A stretch of DNA of 39,875 nt, taken from assembly GCA_015486235.1 (NCBI GenBank), contig WFSD01000163.1, forward strand, positions 1 through 39,875, read 5' to 3'. Shown here in pieces: positions 23,253 to 32,254 of the stretch. The translations under genes and the position numbers were made by a program. Within the stretch, counting starts at the first letter, position 1. Every line of letters begins with the position of its first letter. The notes beneath the pieces are model-generated. The model was not told the DNA's origin and made no database searches. It saw nothing but the letters and a program-made list of their open reading frames with translations. The DNA comes from Anaerolineae bacterium (GTDB taxonomy: Bacteria; Chloroflexota; Anaerolineae; S016-19).

Positions 23253-23632
23253 CACTCCTCGGACACCAACTCGAGCAAGACCATTTCCGCCGCATCCCCT
23301 TGCCTGCGGCCCACTTTCACGATCCTGGTGTAACCGCCAGGCCTGGAGATGTAGCGTGGAGCGATCTCGCCAAACAGTTTCTTGACGGCCGCTTTGTTCC
23401 CAAGGCGGGAGTACGCCAGCCTTCTGGCGTGAACGCCATAGGCATCTCCCTTGCTCAAACTGCGCTTCGCAAGAGTAATCAGCTTCTCGGCATTTCCACG
23501 AACCGCTTTGGCCTTGGCTTCTGTAGTATTTATCCTCTCATGTTCGAAAAGCTGGATAATCAAATTCCGGAACAGCGACTTGCGATGTCCCATGTCCCGA
23601 TTCAGCTTCCTACTGGCTATACGATGCCTCAC
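23252..23632 (-). CDS. rplQ: Large ribosomal subunit protein bL17
   Basis: A 126-aa protein lining the outside of the peptide exit tunnel. It starts at GTG 23632 as VRHRIASRKLNRDMGHRKSLFRNL, the standard bL17 N-terminus, with GGAGG 8 nt upstream. The frame is open 20 codons further but without similarity. The C-terminus ends GGYTRIVKVGRRQGDAAEMVLLELV, as usual. Stop overlaps the truA start region. Confidence 0.96.
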   Translation of the reverse strand: MRHRIASRKLNRDMGHRKSLFRNLIIQLFEHERINTTEAKAKAVRGNAEKLITLAKRSLSKGDAYGVHARRLAYSRLGNKAAVKKLFGEIAPRYISRPGGYTRIVKVGRRQGDAAEMVLLELVSEE

Positions 23633-23687
23633 CTTACAAACCTCCGATAACATCTCAAGGGTCTGAGAGCAGATAGTGGAGAACCGC

Positions 23688-23749
23688 CACAAAGGGCCAG
23701 TCCCTCATCGCCTCTATTCTCCCGTTCCATCTCCATGTACCCCTTTGTG
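23688..23749. repeat. Wide-loop inverted repeat in the rpoA-rplQ spacer
   Basis: CACAAAGGG (23688-23696) and CCCTTTGTG (23741-23749) are perfect inverted 9-mers around a 44-bp loop. The 175-bp rpoA-rplQ spacer is unusually long and has no gene. It could be another degenerate palindromic insertion or an mRNA structure. Confidence 0.4.
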
Positions 23750-23807
23750 AGCACCATCCGCTAACCGGGTCTCGTCCTTCTGGGGCTCTGCAAAAGTCCA
23801 GAACGGA

Positions 23808-24812
23808 TCACACTTTCTTTTCTTCCTCCACCACAATGCCCATGTCGTCCAAGGCATCGCGGGGCACGTACTTCAGGTAGTCCTTTTCTTTCAACTGATT
23901 TACCAGCTCTTCCAGCGACTTGTCCCCGAAGTTCCGGATGGAGGTCATAGCCTTGCGCCCCTCTGCCATGCGCTCCAGAACAGGCCCGACCGCCAGCAGG
24001 TTGCTCCGCTTCAAAGCATTGAAAGCCCTCATGCTGAGGCCCAGGTGCTCCACCGGTTCGTTATAGACGCTATCCGGTATGCGAGAAGGAACACTCGGCT
24101 TCGCTTCTGCCTCCTCCTCGACATGGACGGCCGCCTCACCCCCTATGAGTACCAGGTGACGGATTAGAATGGCCGCGGATTCCTTCAGCGCCGCATGAGG
24201 CTTCATGGTACCGTCGGTCCAGATTTCCAGGCTCAACTCGTCGTAGTTTGTCATGCGTCCAATGCGTGTTGGAGTAACCTTATACTCCACCTTCCGCACA
24301 GGGCTAAAAATGGCATCCACCGGTATCTCCCCGATGGATGTCTTCCGCTCCTGAGCCGGAGAATACCCGCGCCCTTCCTCAACGATAAACTCCAGATCGA
24401 AATCCGCCTCCGGAGAATCCACCGTCAGGATTTCCTGTTCCGGGTTCACTATGGTGATCTCCGGCGGGGTTCTGAGGTCGCCAGCAGTCAGCACACCCTC
24501 ACCTCTGACCTCGGCATAGATACGGAAAGGACCTTCAGTCTCAGGGGCTACTCTCATCCTGACCTGTTTCACGTTCAGGATGAGCCCCATGACATCCTCG
24601 CGAGCGTAAGGGATTGTCGTGAACTCGTGATGCACGCCTTCGATGCGCATCCGGGTTATAGCCGCGCCGGGCAGGGACGAAAGCAACACCCTGCGGAGGG
24701 CATTCCCCAAAGTCACCCCATATCCCCGCTCCAGGGGCGAGATCAGGAAACGCCCATGCTTTTGCGTGGCGACATCTGTTTCGATTTTCGGCAAGACCAC
24801 ATTTATAGCCAC
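23808..24812 (-). CDS. rpoA: RNA polymerase subunit alpha
   Basis: A 334-aa subunit that dimerises to nucleate RNA polymerase and contacts UP elements and activators. The N-terminal domain has GRFLISPLERGYGVTLGNALRRVLLSSLPG, the C-terminal domain (about 262-315) has LGLSMRAFNALKRSNL and IRNFGDKSLEEL, retaining the Arg, Asn, Lys, Gly, Lys, Ser and Glu used for DNA contact. A Glu-rich linker (VEEEAEAKPS) joins them. Usual place after rpsD. Confidence 0.98.
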   Translation of the reverse strand: MAINVVLPKIETDVATQKHGRFLISPLERGYGVTLGNALRRVLLSSLPGAAITRMRIEGVHHEFTTIPYAREDVMGLILNVKQVRMRVAPETEGPFRIYAEVRGEGVLTAGDLRTPPEITIVNPEQEILTVDSPEADFDLEFIVEEGRGYSPAQERKTSIGEIPVDAIFSPVRKVEYKVTPTRIGRMTNYDELSLEIWTDGTMKPHAALKESAAILIRHLVLIGGEAAVHVEEEAEAKPSVPSRIPDSVYNEPVEHLGLSMRAFNALKRSNLLAVGPVLERMAEGRKAMTSIRNFGDKSLEELVNQLKEKDYLKYVPRDALDDMGIVVEEEKKV

Positions 24813-24906
24813 CAGATACCTCCTGGCCTGATGCTACTGACACCACCCACCAAAGCCAGTTGGAAGTCATAATTCCAACCCCCACCTCGGTGCGCCAAGC
24901 GTAACA

Positions 24907-25542
24907 TCAGCGGCTGTAGTATTCCACAATCAACTGCTCGTTGACGGGTACATCTATTTGCTCCCGAGAAGGATAATCCAGCACCTTTCCGCTCATAGAC
25001 TCGGCATCCAGGGAAAGCCATTCGGGCACGCCGCGCTCCCCAAGTTTCTCAGCCAGGGATTTGAAATGAGTTTTCTTCCGGCTGGAAGGGAGAACGGTGA
25101 CCACGTCGCCCGCTTTCACCAGATAGGATGGGATATTCACCTTGCGACCGTTGACGGCAATATGGCCATGCCTTACGATCTGCCTGCCCTCGGATCGAGA
25201 TCTCGCCAGGCCGAGACGATATACCACGTTGTCCAGGCGCCGCTCCAGCAAGATCAAAAGCATAGCGCCGGTCATGCCTTTCTTCTTCTGTGCCTGCCGG
25301 AAATACCGGCGGAACTGCCGCTCCAGGACGCCGTAAATCCGGCGAGCTTTCTGCTTCTCACGGAGCTGGCGGCCGAAGTCGGAGATTTTCCTACGCCTGC
25401 CTGCCCCTCTCTTGCCGTGCTCCCCAGGCGGGTAGTTGCGCTTGTCCAACGGGCAGTTGGTGAAGCACTTCTCGCCTTTCAAAAATAATTTCTCGCCCTC
25501 GCGACGGCACAGCTTGCACACTGCTCCGGTATAACGCGCCAT
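24907..25542 (-). CDS. rpsD: Small ribosomal subunit protein uS4, zinc form
   Basis: A 211-aa primary 16S rRNA binder that nucleates 30S assembly and often regulates this operon. N-terminal zinc ligands C9, C12, C26 and C30 mark the C+ paralogue type. The S4 domain [40 protein letters not shown] is intact, and the C-terminal [11 protein letters not shown] is standard. GGAGAG precedes ATG 25542. It is separated from rpsK by a palindromic insertion. Confidence 0.97.
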   Translation of the reverse strand: MARYTGAVCKLCRREGEKLFLKGEKCFTNCPLDKRNYPPGEHGKRGAGRRRKISDFGRQLREKQKARRIYGVLERQFRRYFRQAQKKKGMTGAMLLILLERRLDNVVYRLGLARSRSEGRQIVRHGHIAVNGRKVNIPSYLVKAGDVVTVLPSSRKKTHFKSLAEKLGERGVPEWLSLDAESMSGKVLDYPSREQIDVPVNEQLIVEYYSR

Positions 25543-25628
25543 CTTCTCTCCTCGTCAAACTCCAGGTAGCACCACACACCACCGCGGTGCTGACTCCTCT
25601 TCTTCAATAACTGTTCAGGGGTAATTTA

Positions 25629-25751
25629 TCACCGCAGAGCCCGCATAGCGAATCAACGAATGAACAAATCAGCGAGACGAACTGCTCCGGGGGAATCTTA
25701 TCGCTGATTCGCCCATTCGCTGGTTTTGAACCTTCGCTTCCTCGGCGGTGA
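25629..25751. repeat. TCACCGCAGAG-ended palindromic element, copy 2 (rpsK|rpsD)
   Basis: Starts TCACCGCAGAGCCCGCATAGCG and ends CTCGGCGGTGA. Interior ATCAGCGAGACGAAC and TCGCTGATTCGCCCATTCGC can pair. It fills the middle of a 248-bp gap between two genes normally nearly adjacent. A short GCACC...GGTGC hairpin also lies in the gap near 25568-25591. Confidence 0.85.
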
Positions 25752-25790
25752 GAATTACCTCGTCCTCGCTGCTGGCATACTTTCCAACGA

Positions 25791-26192
25791 TCAAACACGC
25801 CGCTTCTTGGGTGGCCTGCAGCCGTTATGGGGGATGGGGGTCACATCCGTGATAGACCGAACCGACATCCCCGCGGCCTGCATAGCCCGTATAGCAGCCT
25901 CACGCCCCGGGCCAGGGCCCTTGACGTACACATCCACTTCCTGCACACCAAAGGACCCTGCATCTTTCACGATCCGCTGGGCGGCCAACTGAGCCGCGTA
26001 GGGTGTACTCTTGCGGGCCCCTTTGAACCCCACCGACCCAGCACTGACCCATGTCAGCGCATCCCCTTCCTGGTCGGTCAGCGTTATGATCGTATTGTTG
26101 AAAGTCGCCTGGATGTGCGCTTGAGCTCGAGGCACCAGCCTTTTCTCTCGACGCTTTCCACGACGAGAAGCCCCCCTTTTTTGTCTGGCCAT
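25791..26192 (-). CDS. rpsK: Small ribosomal subunit protein uS11
   Basis: A 133-aa platform protein of the 30S subunit. Conserved: [64 protein letters not shown], and the end [26 protein letters not shown] lies just before ATG 26192. Flanked on both sides by copies of the palindromic element. Confidence 0.98.
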   Translation of the reverse strand: MARQKRGASRRGKRREKRLVPRAQAHIQATFNNTIITLTDQEGDALTWVSAGSVGFKGARKSTPYAAQLAAQRIVKDAGSFGVQEVDVYVKGPGPGREAAIRAMQAAGMSVRSITDVTPIPHNGCRPPKKRRV

Positions 26193-26273
26193 AATACCTC
26201 CTGATGATCTACATTTCTCCGTCGGTTTCCGTAACCGTTCAGCCTGATAGCATCTTTTCTAAGATGGGCTTTC

Positions 26274-26390
26274 TCACCGCAGAGTCCGCCACAACGAATC
26301 AACGAATGAGCGGATCGGTGGAACGGACCGCTCAAGGGAAGTTTCACCGCTGATTCGCCGGTTTTGACTCTCCGCTCTCTCGGCGGTGAA
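26274..26390. repeat. TCACCGCAGAG-ended palindromic element, copy 3 (rpsM|rpsK)
   Basis: Starts TCACCGCAGAGTCCGCC and ends CTCGGCGGTGA. The interior (AACGAATCAACGAATGAGC ... CGCTGATTCGCCGG) follows the family plan but is diverged and slightly shorter. It ends 12 bp from the rpsM stop. Confidence 0.85.
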
Positions 26391-26402
26391 TATCCTTCGA
26401 GA

Positions 26403-26786
26403 TCATTTCTTCCCGCGAGCCCTCTTCCGCCCAGGCACTGTCTTGCGCGGGCCGCGACGCGTGCGGGCATTGGTACGGGTTCGCTGCCCACGCACCGGCA
26501 GGTCGTGGCGATGACGCACCCCTCGGTAGCTTCCAATCTCGATCAACCGCTTGATGTTCATAGTGATCTCACGCCTCAGATCACCCTCGACCCTGTAATT
26601 CCGGTCGATAAACTCCCTCAGGCGGGCAATTTCCGACTCGGCGAGGTCCTTCACCCGGGTATCGGGGCTGATTCCCGTCCCTTGCAGGATCTCTCGGCTA
26701 CGAGAAGATCCAATACCGTAGATGTACGTGAGAGCTGCCTCTACCCGCTTGTCGCGAGGCAGATCAACGCCAGCTATACGAGCCAT
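26403..26786 (-). CDS. rpsM: Small ribosomal subunit protein uS13
   Basis: A 127-aa 30S head protein bridging to the 50S subunit. [30 protein letters not shown] at the N-terminus, [30 protein letters not shown] in the tail, basic end. GAGGAGG precedes the ATG. Normal length. Confidence 0.98.
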   Translation of the reverse strand: MARIAGVDLPRDKRVEAALTYIYGIGSSRSREILQGTGISPDTRVKDLAESEIARLREFIDRNYRVEGDLRREITMNIKRLIEIGSYRGVRHRHDLPVRGQRTRTNARTRRGPRKTVPGRKRARGKK

Positions 26787-26807
26787 AAACCGACCTCCTC
26801 TTTGTCG

Positions 26808-26921
26808 TTACCCCTGCCGCTGCTTGTGCTTGGGATTCTCACATATCACGTATACCTTCCCATGCCTGCGGACGATTTTACATTTATCACACATCTTCTT
26901 CACAGAAGGTCGCACCTTCAT
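26808..26921 (-). CDS. rpmJ: Large ribosomal subunit protein bL36, zinc form
   Basis: A 37-aa protein with ligands C11, C14, C27 and H32 (CDKC...CENPKH), the zinc-binding form. AGGAGG lies 7 nt upstream of ATG 26921. The usual infA that precedes rpmJ in this operon is missing; the next gene upstream is map, across a palindromic element. Confidence 0.97.
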   Translation of the reverse strand: MKVRPSVKKMCDKCKIVRRHGKVYVICENPKHKQRQG

Positions 26922-26979
26922 GATAACCTCCTCTTTTGATAATTGTTTAAGCGATGGCAGCCATTCCGGCAGAGCCTCC

Positions 26980-27113
26980 TCACCGCAGAGCCCGCCGCAA
27001 CGAATCAACGAACGAGCGAATCAGCGAAACGAACCGCCCCAGGGAAGTCCCACCGATGATTCGCTTGATTCGCCGATTCGCTGATTTCGACTCCCTGCAT
27101 GCTCAGCGGTGAA
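26980..27113. repeat. TCACCGCAGAG-ended palindromic element, copy 4 (at the infA position)
   Basis: Starts TCACCGCAGAGCCCGCCGC, ends CTCAGCGGTGA; interior CGAACGAGCGAATCAGCG pairs with CGCCGATTCGCTGATTTCG. It occupies most of the 221-bp gap between map and rpmJ where many bacteria carry infA. Confidence 0.85.
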
Positions 27114-27142
27114 TCCTTCTCCCCGTCCGCGCTGCCTGAACG

Positions 27143-27889
27143 CTACTTCGTAAAAATCTCCGGCCCGTTCTCGGTGATGGCGATGGTATGCTCGAAATGG
27201 GCAGAAAGGCTGCCATCGGCGATGACCACCGTCCAGCCATCTTCGAGAACGCGGGTTTCGTAGGAACCGGCAGAAACCATAGGCTCTATGGCTATGGTCA
27301 TCCCCGGCCGCAGCCGCACCCCCGTTCCTGGACGACCGTAGTTCAGCACCTGAGGATCCTCATGCAATTTACGGCCTATCCCGTGCCCGGTGTACTCGCG
27401 GATCACGGCAAACCCGTTGGACTCCACGTAGTTCTGAACGGCCGCAGAGATGTCTCCCAGATGCCCTCCAGCGACGGCGTTCGCTATACCAGCCTCCAGG
27501 CTACCTTTGGTAACGTCCAAGAGACGCTGCGCATCCGGCGAGATCTTCCCCACCGGCAGCGTGATGGCGGCGTCGCCATACCAGCCCTTGTAAATCGAAC
27601 CGACGTCCACCGAGACGATGTCGCTCTCCTTGAGCACCCTCTTGCGAGAGGGTATCCCATGCACCATCTCGGTGTTGATCGAAGCGCATATGGTCGCCGG
27701 GAACCCGGCGTATCCCTTGAAAGCGGGCTTTGCCCCTTCTCTGGCGATAATCTTCTCCGCCAAATCGTTGAGCTCCGCCGTGCTCACCCCTGGTTTGACG
27801 GCATCCCGCATGGCGTCCAGCACCATGCCCACGATGTGCCCTGCATGGCGCATCAATTCCAGCTCATACTTAGCTTTAAGGACAATCAT
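27143..27889 (-). CDS. map: Methionine aminopeptidase type I
   Basis: A 248-aa enzyme that removes initiator methionine from nascent proteins. Dinuclear metal ligands D95, D106, H169, E202 and E233 are all present (VDVG, GDAA, GHGIG, IEP, FEHT), as are H78 and H176. No SH3-type N-terminal extension. The ATG overlaps the adk 3' end by 14 bp. Confidence 0.97.
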   Translation of the reverse strand: MIVLKAKYELELMRHAGHIVGMVLDAMRDAVKPGVSTAELNDLAEKIIAREGAKPAFKGYAGFPATICASINTEMVHGIPSRKRVLKESDIVSVDVGSIYKGWYGDAAITLPVGKISPDAQRLLDVTKGSLEAGIANAVAGGHLGDISAAVQNYVESNGFAVIREYTGHGIGRKLHEDPQVLNYGRPGTGVRLRPGMTIAIEPMVSAGSYETRVLEDGWTVVIADGSLSAHFEHTIAITENGPEIFTK

Positions 27890-28550
27890 GCGATTTTATG
27901 GCCGCCTCCAAGGCCACCTGAACCCCCTCGATTTCCTGCTCTCCATCTATCTCAACCAGCAAACCGCGCTGGCGATAGTACTCGATCAACGGCGCGGTTT
28001 GCTCAAAATACACCTTGAGGCGATTTTTTGCAACTTCCGGCCTGTCATCCGGACGCTGGTAAAGCTCGCCGCCGCAGATATCACATTTACCCGGCACTTT
28101 CGGCGGGTTGTACAACATATGGTAAACAGCACCACACTGTCGGCATATCCACCGCCCGGAAAGCCTGGCCAAAAGGACTTCATCCGACACCTTGATGTAC
28201 GGCACGAACCGCAGGGAGGTGCCTTTTTCCTTCAAGATATCGTCCAGAGCCCTTGCCTGCGGTATATTCCTGGGGAAACCATCCAGAATCGCCCCTCTGG
28301 CACAATCTGAATGGGAAAGCCGCTCCTGCACCATGCCTATGGTCACCTCATCCGGGACCAACTCCCCTTTCTCCATGTACTGCTTCGCCAGCAGGCCAAG
28401 CTCAGTCTCGCTCTCAAGGTTCCCGCGAAAGATATCCCCGGTGGATACCTGTGGTATCCCCCATTTCTCGCTCAGCATCCGGGCCTGGGTGCCTTTCCCG
28501 GCTCCCGGAGCACCCAACAAAACAAGGAAAAGAGGACTGCCGTCGTCCAT
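27876..28550 (-). CDS. adk: Adenylate kinase, zinc-lid type
   Basis: A 224-aa enzyme balancing ATP, ADP and AMP. P-loop GAPGAGKGT (13-21), DGFPRN (90-95), and a long LID with C136, C139, C156 and C159 for zinc. ATG 28550 is used because AGGGGG lies 7 nt upstream and the fold begins right after. A GTG 12 codons earlier, just past the secY stop, is a weaker choice. Confidence 0.96.
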   Translation of the reverse strand: MDDGSPLFLVLLGAPGAGKGTQARMLSEKWGIPQVSTGDIFRGNLESETELGLLAKQYMEKGELVPDEVTIGMVQERLSHSDCARGAILDGFPRNIPQARALDDILKEKGTSLRFVPYIKVSDEVLLARLSGRWICRQCGAVYHMLYNPPKVPGKCDICGGELYQRPDDRPEVAKNRLKVYFEQTAPLIEYYRQRGLLVEIDGEQEIEGVQVALEAAIKSHDCP

Positions 28551-28590
28551 TGTTTTCCCCCTGATCTGTCCCAAGACACCCGACACCTGC

Positions 28591-29883
28591 TTATCTCAAG
28601 AATCCCTCGTACTGACGCATCAGAAGCTGGGCCTCCAATTGCCTCATCGTATCGAGGACCACACCGACGACGATCAGCAAGCCAGCGCTGGTCATCAGCA
28701 TGATAGGAGCATTGACCACCCCACGAACGAACCACGGGAGGATTGCCACAAGGCCCAGGTAAACAGCGCCTACCAAAGTGACTCGGCTGAGCACTCTGTT
28801 CAGATAATCCTCTGTTTTCCTTCCGGGACGGATACCCGGTATGAATCCGCCCTGCTTTTGCAAAGTCTCCGGCAGGTTCTGCTCACGGAAGATCACGTCG
28901 GTGTAGAAGTAAGTAAACCCGACCACCAACAAGAAATATGATATCCAGTAGAAAGCACTGCCCACGTTGAAAAGGCTCACCGTCCCGTTGGCAATATCGG
29001 CAAGCCACTTAGCCGAAGAGTACTGGAAGTAGCTCGCCACCGTGCCAGGGAAGATCAAAATGCTTTGGGCGAAGATCAGCGGGATCATGCCTGCGGAATT
29101 CACCCGCAACGGCACATGCGTGCTTTGCCCGCCGACCATCATCAACCGGTTGCCTCTGATGGTCCGAACCCGTTTCCCATACTGAACCGGGATTCTGCGC
29201 TCTCCCTGCTCCACCACTACGATGGCCACCACCGTGATAACGGTGATCAGCACGATCACAACGAGTGCCCATGGGTTCTGAACCACGAGCTGCCCCAGAC
29301 GCTGTGGGACTCTCGCCACGATGCCGCCGAAGATGATAATGGAGACGCCGTTTCCGATTCCTTCCTGGGTGATCAGTTCGCCGAGCCACATGGCGAAAGC
29401 GGTTCCAGCGGTCAAGACTGTGATGGTCGTGAATGTTTCCAGCGGATAGCTGGTGAGGCTGAACCTGGTCAGCACGCCCTGCTGCGCCAGCAGCGCCGAC
29501 TGCCCAAAACCCTGCAGGACTGCCAGCGGGATCGTCAGGTAGTTGGTGTACATGTTGATCTTTTCCCTGCCAGACTCACCCTCCTTGGAGAGCGCCTCCA
29601 GTTGCGGAATAATGGGCATCAACAACTGCATGATGATGGAGGATGTGATGTACGGATACACCCCCATTGCCATCACCGAGAAACTGGACATAGCGCCGCC
29701 GGAGAACATATCCAGCATTCCCAGCAACTGGCTGTTGGCAAACACCTGAGCCAGCCGGGTGGCATTCACCCCAGGGACGGGGATATGAGCAGCCAGCCGG
29801 TAGATGGCCAGGATGAAGAGGGTGTACAGGATCTTCTTCCGAAGATCCGGCAACCTCATGGCGTTGCGCATAGCATCAAGCAT
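28591..29883 (-). CDS. secY: Protein translocase subunit SecY
   Basis: A 430-aa channel-forming membrane protein with ten predicted helices. Visible signatures: RIPVQYGKR, VPLRVNSAGMIPLIFAQS, and GGFIPGIRPGRKTEDYLNRVLSRVT. GGGAGG 6 nt upstream selects ATG 29883 over a TTG two codons before. Normal place between rplO and adk. Confidence 0.98.
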   Translation of the reverse strand: MLDAMRNAMRLPDLRKKILYTLFILAIYRLAAHIPVPGVNATRLAQVFANSQLLGMLDMFSGGAMSSFSVMAMGVYPYITSSIIMQLLMPIIPQLEALSKEGESGREKINMYTNYLTIPLAVLQGFGQSALLAQQGVLTRFSLTSYPLETFTTITVLTAGTAFAMWLGELITQEGIGNGVSIIIFGGIVARVPQRLGQLVVQNPWALVVIVLITVITVVAIVVVEQGERRIPVQYGKRVRTIRGNRLMMVGGQSTHVPLRVNSAGMIPLIFAQSILIFPGTVASYFQYSSAKWLADIANGTVSLFNVGSAFYWISYFLLVVGFTYFYTDVIFREQNLPETLQKQGGFIPGIRPGRKTEDYLNRVLSRVTLVGAVYLGLVAILPWFVRGVVNAPIMLMTSAGLLIVVGVVLDTMRQLEAQLLMRQYEGFLR

Positions 29884-29895
29884 CAGCAACCTCCC

Positions 29896-30351
29896 TCAGG
29901 GCAACGGCAGTTTTTCTACTGATCCGCCTGCAGCGATGATTTTCTCTTTGGCACTCCTGGAAAAACGATGGGCTTTCACCGTGAGTGGATGGATCAGATC
30001 GCCGTTTCCAAGGATTACCACGGGGTACTTCGTGGACTTGATCACACCACGCTCTGCCAGCGCCTCCGGCGTGACTTCGCTTTCAGGTGGGAACAGTTCC
30101 GCCAGTCTTCCCAGGTTCACCTCGGCATATTCCACACGCCAGATATTGGTAAAGCCCCGCCTGAAAGGCAGCCTGCGGACGAAAGGCAACTGTCCGCCCT
30201 CGAAGTAAGGACGCACGCCGCCACCGCTTCGGGCATTCTGGCCTTTGGTGCCCCTGCCAGCAGTCTTCCCCTTTCCTGCAGAGATACCGCGGCCGACCCT
30301 GCTCTTCCGCCGCTTGCTGCCGGGAGCGGGTCTCAGGTCATGCAATTTCAT
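29896..30351 (-). CDS. rplO: Large ribosomal subunit protein uL15
   Basis: A 151-aa 50S protein. [22 protein letters not shown], then the Gly-rich [17 protein letters not shown] and [18 protein letters not shown] blocks. GGGGAGG sits about 10 nt before ATG 30351, while the upstream GTG that touches the rpmD stop is too close to it. Confidence 0.97.
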   Translation of the reverse strand: MKLHDLRPAPGSKRRKSRVGRGISAGKGKTAGRGTKGQNARSGGGVRPYFEGGQLPFVRRLPFRRGFTNIWRVEYAEVNLGRLAELFPPESEVTPEALAERGVIKSTKYPVVILGNGDLIHPLTVKAHRFSRSAKEKIIAAGGSVEKLPLP

Positions 30352-30356
30352 AGCAC

Positions 30357-30554
30357 TCACCCCTCCCCAGAAACCTCTTCGACCTGCAACAGGTGGGCAA
30401 CCTTGTTCACCATCCCCCTTATCACAGGCGTATCTTTCTTCACCACTTCATCTTGCAGGTGCCTCAGCCCGAGGGCCCGCACCGTGGCTTTCTGATCCTT
30501 CTTCCGTCCGATGGGACTCTTCACCAGTTTTATTCGAAGGAACTTCTCAACCAT
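30357..30554 (-). CDS. rpmD: Large ribosomal subunit protein uL30
   Basis: A 65-aa small 50S protein: [32 protein letters not shown] then the [18 protein letters not shown] end. Overlaps the rpsE stop by 8 bp, indicating coupled translation. Confidence 0.96.
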   Translation of the reverse strand: MVEKFLRIKLVKSPIGRKKDQKATVRALGLRHLQDEVVKKDTPVIRGMVNKVAHLLQVEEVSGEG

Positions 30555-31089
30555 TTCGCCCCTTCCTCCAGAAAGACGGCGTGACCATCTCCACAGGCTT
30601 GCCGCGGCGTTTTGCCTCGACTTCCATATCCTTCAACTGCCCCAGCGCCTTCATAGTGGCCTGAACCACATTGAGCACGTTGGAACTGCCCAGTGACTTG
30701 GTCAGCACGTCCTTAGCGCCGGCAGCTTCCAGGACAGCGCGGACTCCGCCACCAGCGATAACGCCGGTACCAGGAGAGGCGGGCTTCAGCAACACCTTAG
30801 CCGCCCCGAAGTCGGCGATGACTGGGTGAGGGATAGTTGTGCCCAGAAGGTTGACTTTTTTCATGTTTCTGCGGGCTTGCTCGCTTCCTTTCCGAATTGC
30901 CTCGGGCACCTCACCGGCCTTTCCAATCCCAACGCCCACGCTGCCGTTGTGATCGCCCACGACAACCAGGGCGCGGAAATGAAAGCGACGGCCACCCTTG
31001 AGGACTTTTGCCGTCCGGGCAATGTGAACTACCCGCTCGTCGAGTTCAGCCTGTTCCTCGAATCCAAAACTTTCCTGTTCGTTAGCCAT
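30547..31089 (-). CDS. rpsE: Small ribosomal subunit protein uS5
   Basis: A 180-aa protein at the mRNA entry site and decoding region. [49 protein letters not shown] and [27 protein letters not shown] are hallmark blocks. Normal length. Confidence 0.98.
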   Translation of the reverse strand: MANEQESFGFEEQAELDERVVHIARTAKVLKGGRRFHFRALVVVGDHNGSVGVGIGKAGEVPEAIRKGSEQARRNMKKVNLLGTTIPHPVIADFGAAKVLLKPASPGTGVIAGGGVRAVLEAAGAKDVLTKSLGSSNVLNVVQATMKALGQLKDMEVEAKRRGKPVEMVTPSFWRKGRNG

Positions 31090-31104
31090 CTACACTCCCT
31101 CGCC

Positions 31105-31470
31105 TCAGAAATCCAAACCGGCTTCGCGGGCCGCATCGGCCAGGGCTTTCACCCTGCCGTGAAACTTGTAGCCGCCGCGGTCGAAGACCATCTGCTTCAT
31201 CCCCAGGGACAAAGCCCGCTTCGCTACAAGCTTGCCAACCTCTTTAGCCTGCTCTGTTTTCTTCTTCCCTTCCATTGCCCCTCTGATTTCAGGATCAAGC
31301 GTGGATGCAGACACCAGAGTCTTCCCCTCCACGTCATCGATTACCTGAGCATAAATGTGCCTCGAGCTTCGAAACACATTCAGACGTGGGCGCTCAGGGG
31401 TACCGAACACCCGCTTGCGCACACGAAGATGCCGCTTCCTGCGGGCTTCACTTCGGCTCGATCGAGCCAT
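31105..31470 (-). CDS. rplR: Large ribosomal subunit protein uL18
   Basis: A 121-aa 5S rRNA-binding protein. ATG 31470 is chosen: GGAGG about 10 nt upstream and the family N-terminus ([35 protein letters not shown]) starts there. Nineteen further open codons upstream have no similarity. C-terminal [26 protein letters not shown] is typical. Confidence 0.97.
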   Translation of the reverse strand: MARSSRSEARRKRHLRVRKRVFGTPERPRLNVFRSSRHIYAQVIDDVEGKTLVSASTLDPEIRGAMEGKKKTEQAKEVGKLVAKRALSLGMKQMVFDRGGYKFHGRVKALADAAREAGLDF

Positions 31471-31542
31471 CGCGCTTCCACCTCCATGAAAATTTCCCAG
31501 GCCAAACCCCCTGGTTAGCCTAAACACCCCTGAAAAGCATTC

Positions 31543-31690
31543 TTCACCGCAGAGCCCCTCAAAAAGCCGTTAGCAGTTAGCAGTTAGCAGTTAGCAGTCA
31601 GCCGTAAGCCGATAGCAACAGGATTTTCGCAAAAGCTAACGGCTGCCGGCTAACGGCTATCGGCTCTCTCCCCGCGTACTCCGCGGTGAG
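31543..31690. repeat. Interrupted palindromic element, copy 5 (rplF|rplR), with nested GTTAGCA repeat
   Basis: The outer ends TCACCGCAGAGCCC and ACTCCGCGGTGA match the ribosomal-operon family, but the middle is replaced. From about 31561 runs AAAAGCCG, then GTTAGCA repeated in a 7-bp series, then a loop and CTAACGGCTGCCGGCTAACGGCTATCGGCTCT. That inner part matches the repeat at 17180-17275. It appears to be one palindromic repeat inserted within another. Confidence 0.8.
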
Positions 31691-31696
31691 TCTCTC

Positions 31697-32242
31697 TCAC
31701 TTCTTGCCGGCCTTGCCCGCTTTCATCCGGATGTGCTCGCCAACGTAACGGATCCCCTTCCCTTTGTACGGTTCGGGTGGTCTGATCTTCCGGATCTCAG
31801 CGGCGGTCTGCCCCACCATGGCTTTGTCGTTCCCATCCACAGCGATGACCCGCGCCGACTTGTCAACGCTGAGCTTGATGCCGGGCCTGGGCACCACCCT
31901 CACAGGGCTGGAATAGCCAACGCTGATCACCAAAGTGTCCCCGTCCATCTGGGCGCGGTACCCCACGCCGACGATTTCCAGCTTTTTCTGGAATCCTTTG
32001 CTGACGCCGGCGACCATGTTAGCGATCAGGGCACGGGTAAGGCCGTGCAGGGCCCGGTAAGTTCTGCTGTCGTTTGGCCTGGAAACGACGACCTGATCCC
32101 CCTCCTGCTTGATTGTCAGGCCGGGATCGAAAGTCCAGCGGAGATCTCCCCGTGGCCCTTTCACCACCACCTCATTGCCGGCCCCTACTTTCACCTCCAC
32201 CCCTGGCGGGATGAGCACAGGCGTTTTCCCTATTCGAGACAC
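31697..32242 (-). CDS. rplF: Large ribosomal subunit protein uL6
   Basis: A 181-aa protein near the factor-binding centre. MSRIGKTPVLIPPGVEV and EIRKIRPPEPYKGKGIRYVGEHIRMKAGKAGKK are the conserved ends. Upstream of the composite repeat, 12 bp after rpsH. Confidence 0.98.
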   Translation of the reverse strand: MSRIGKTPVLIPPGVEVKVGAGNEVVVKGPRGDLRWTFDPGLTIKQEGDQVVVSRPNDSRTYRALHGLTRALIANMVAGVSKGFQKKLEIVGVGYRAQMDGDTLVISVGYSSPVRVVPRPGIKLSVDKSARVIAVDGNDKAMVGQTAAEIRKIRPPEPYKGKGIRYVGEHIRMKAGKAGKK

Positions 32243-32254
32243 TGTAAACCCTCC

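Noticed and set aside
26922-27142. Hidden short infA in the map-rpmJ gap
   Set aside because: The gap is just the size of infA but most of it is a palindromic repeat, and no frame shows an S1-domain pattern.
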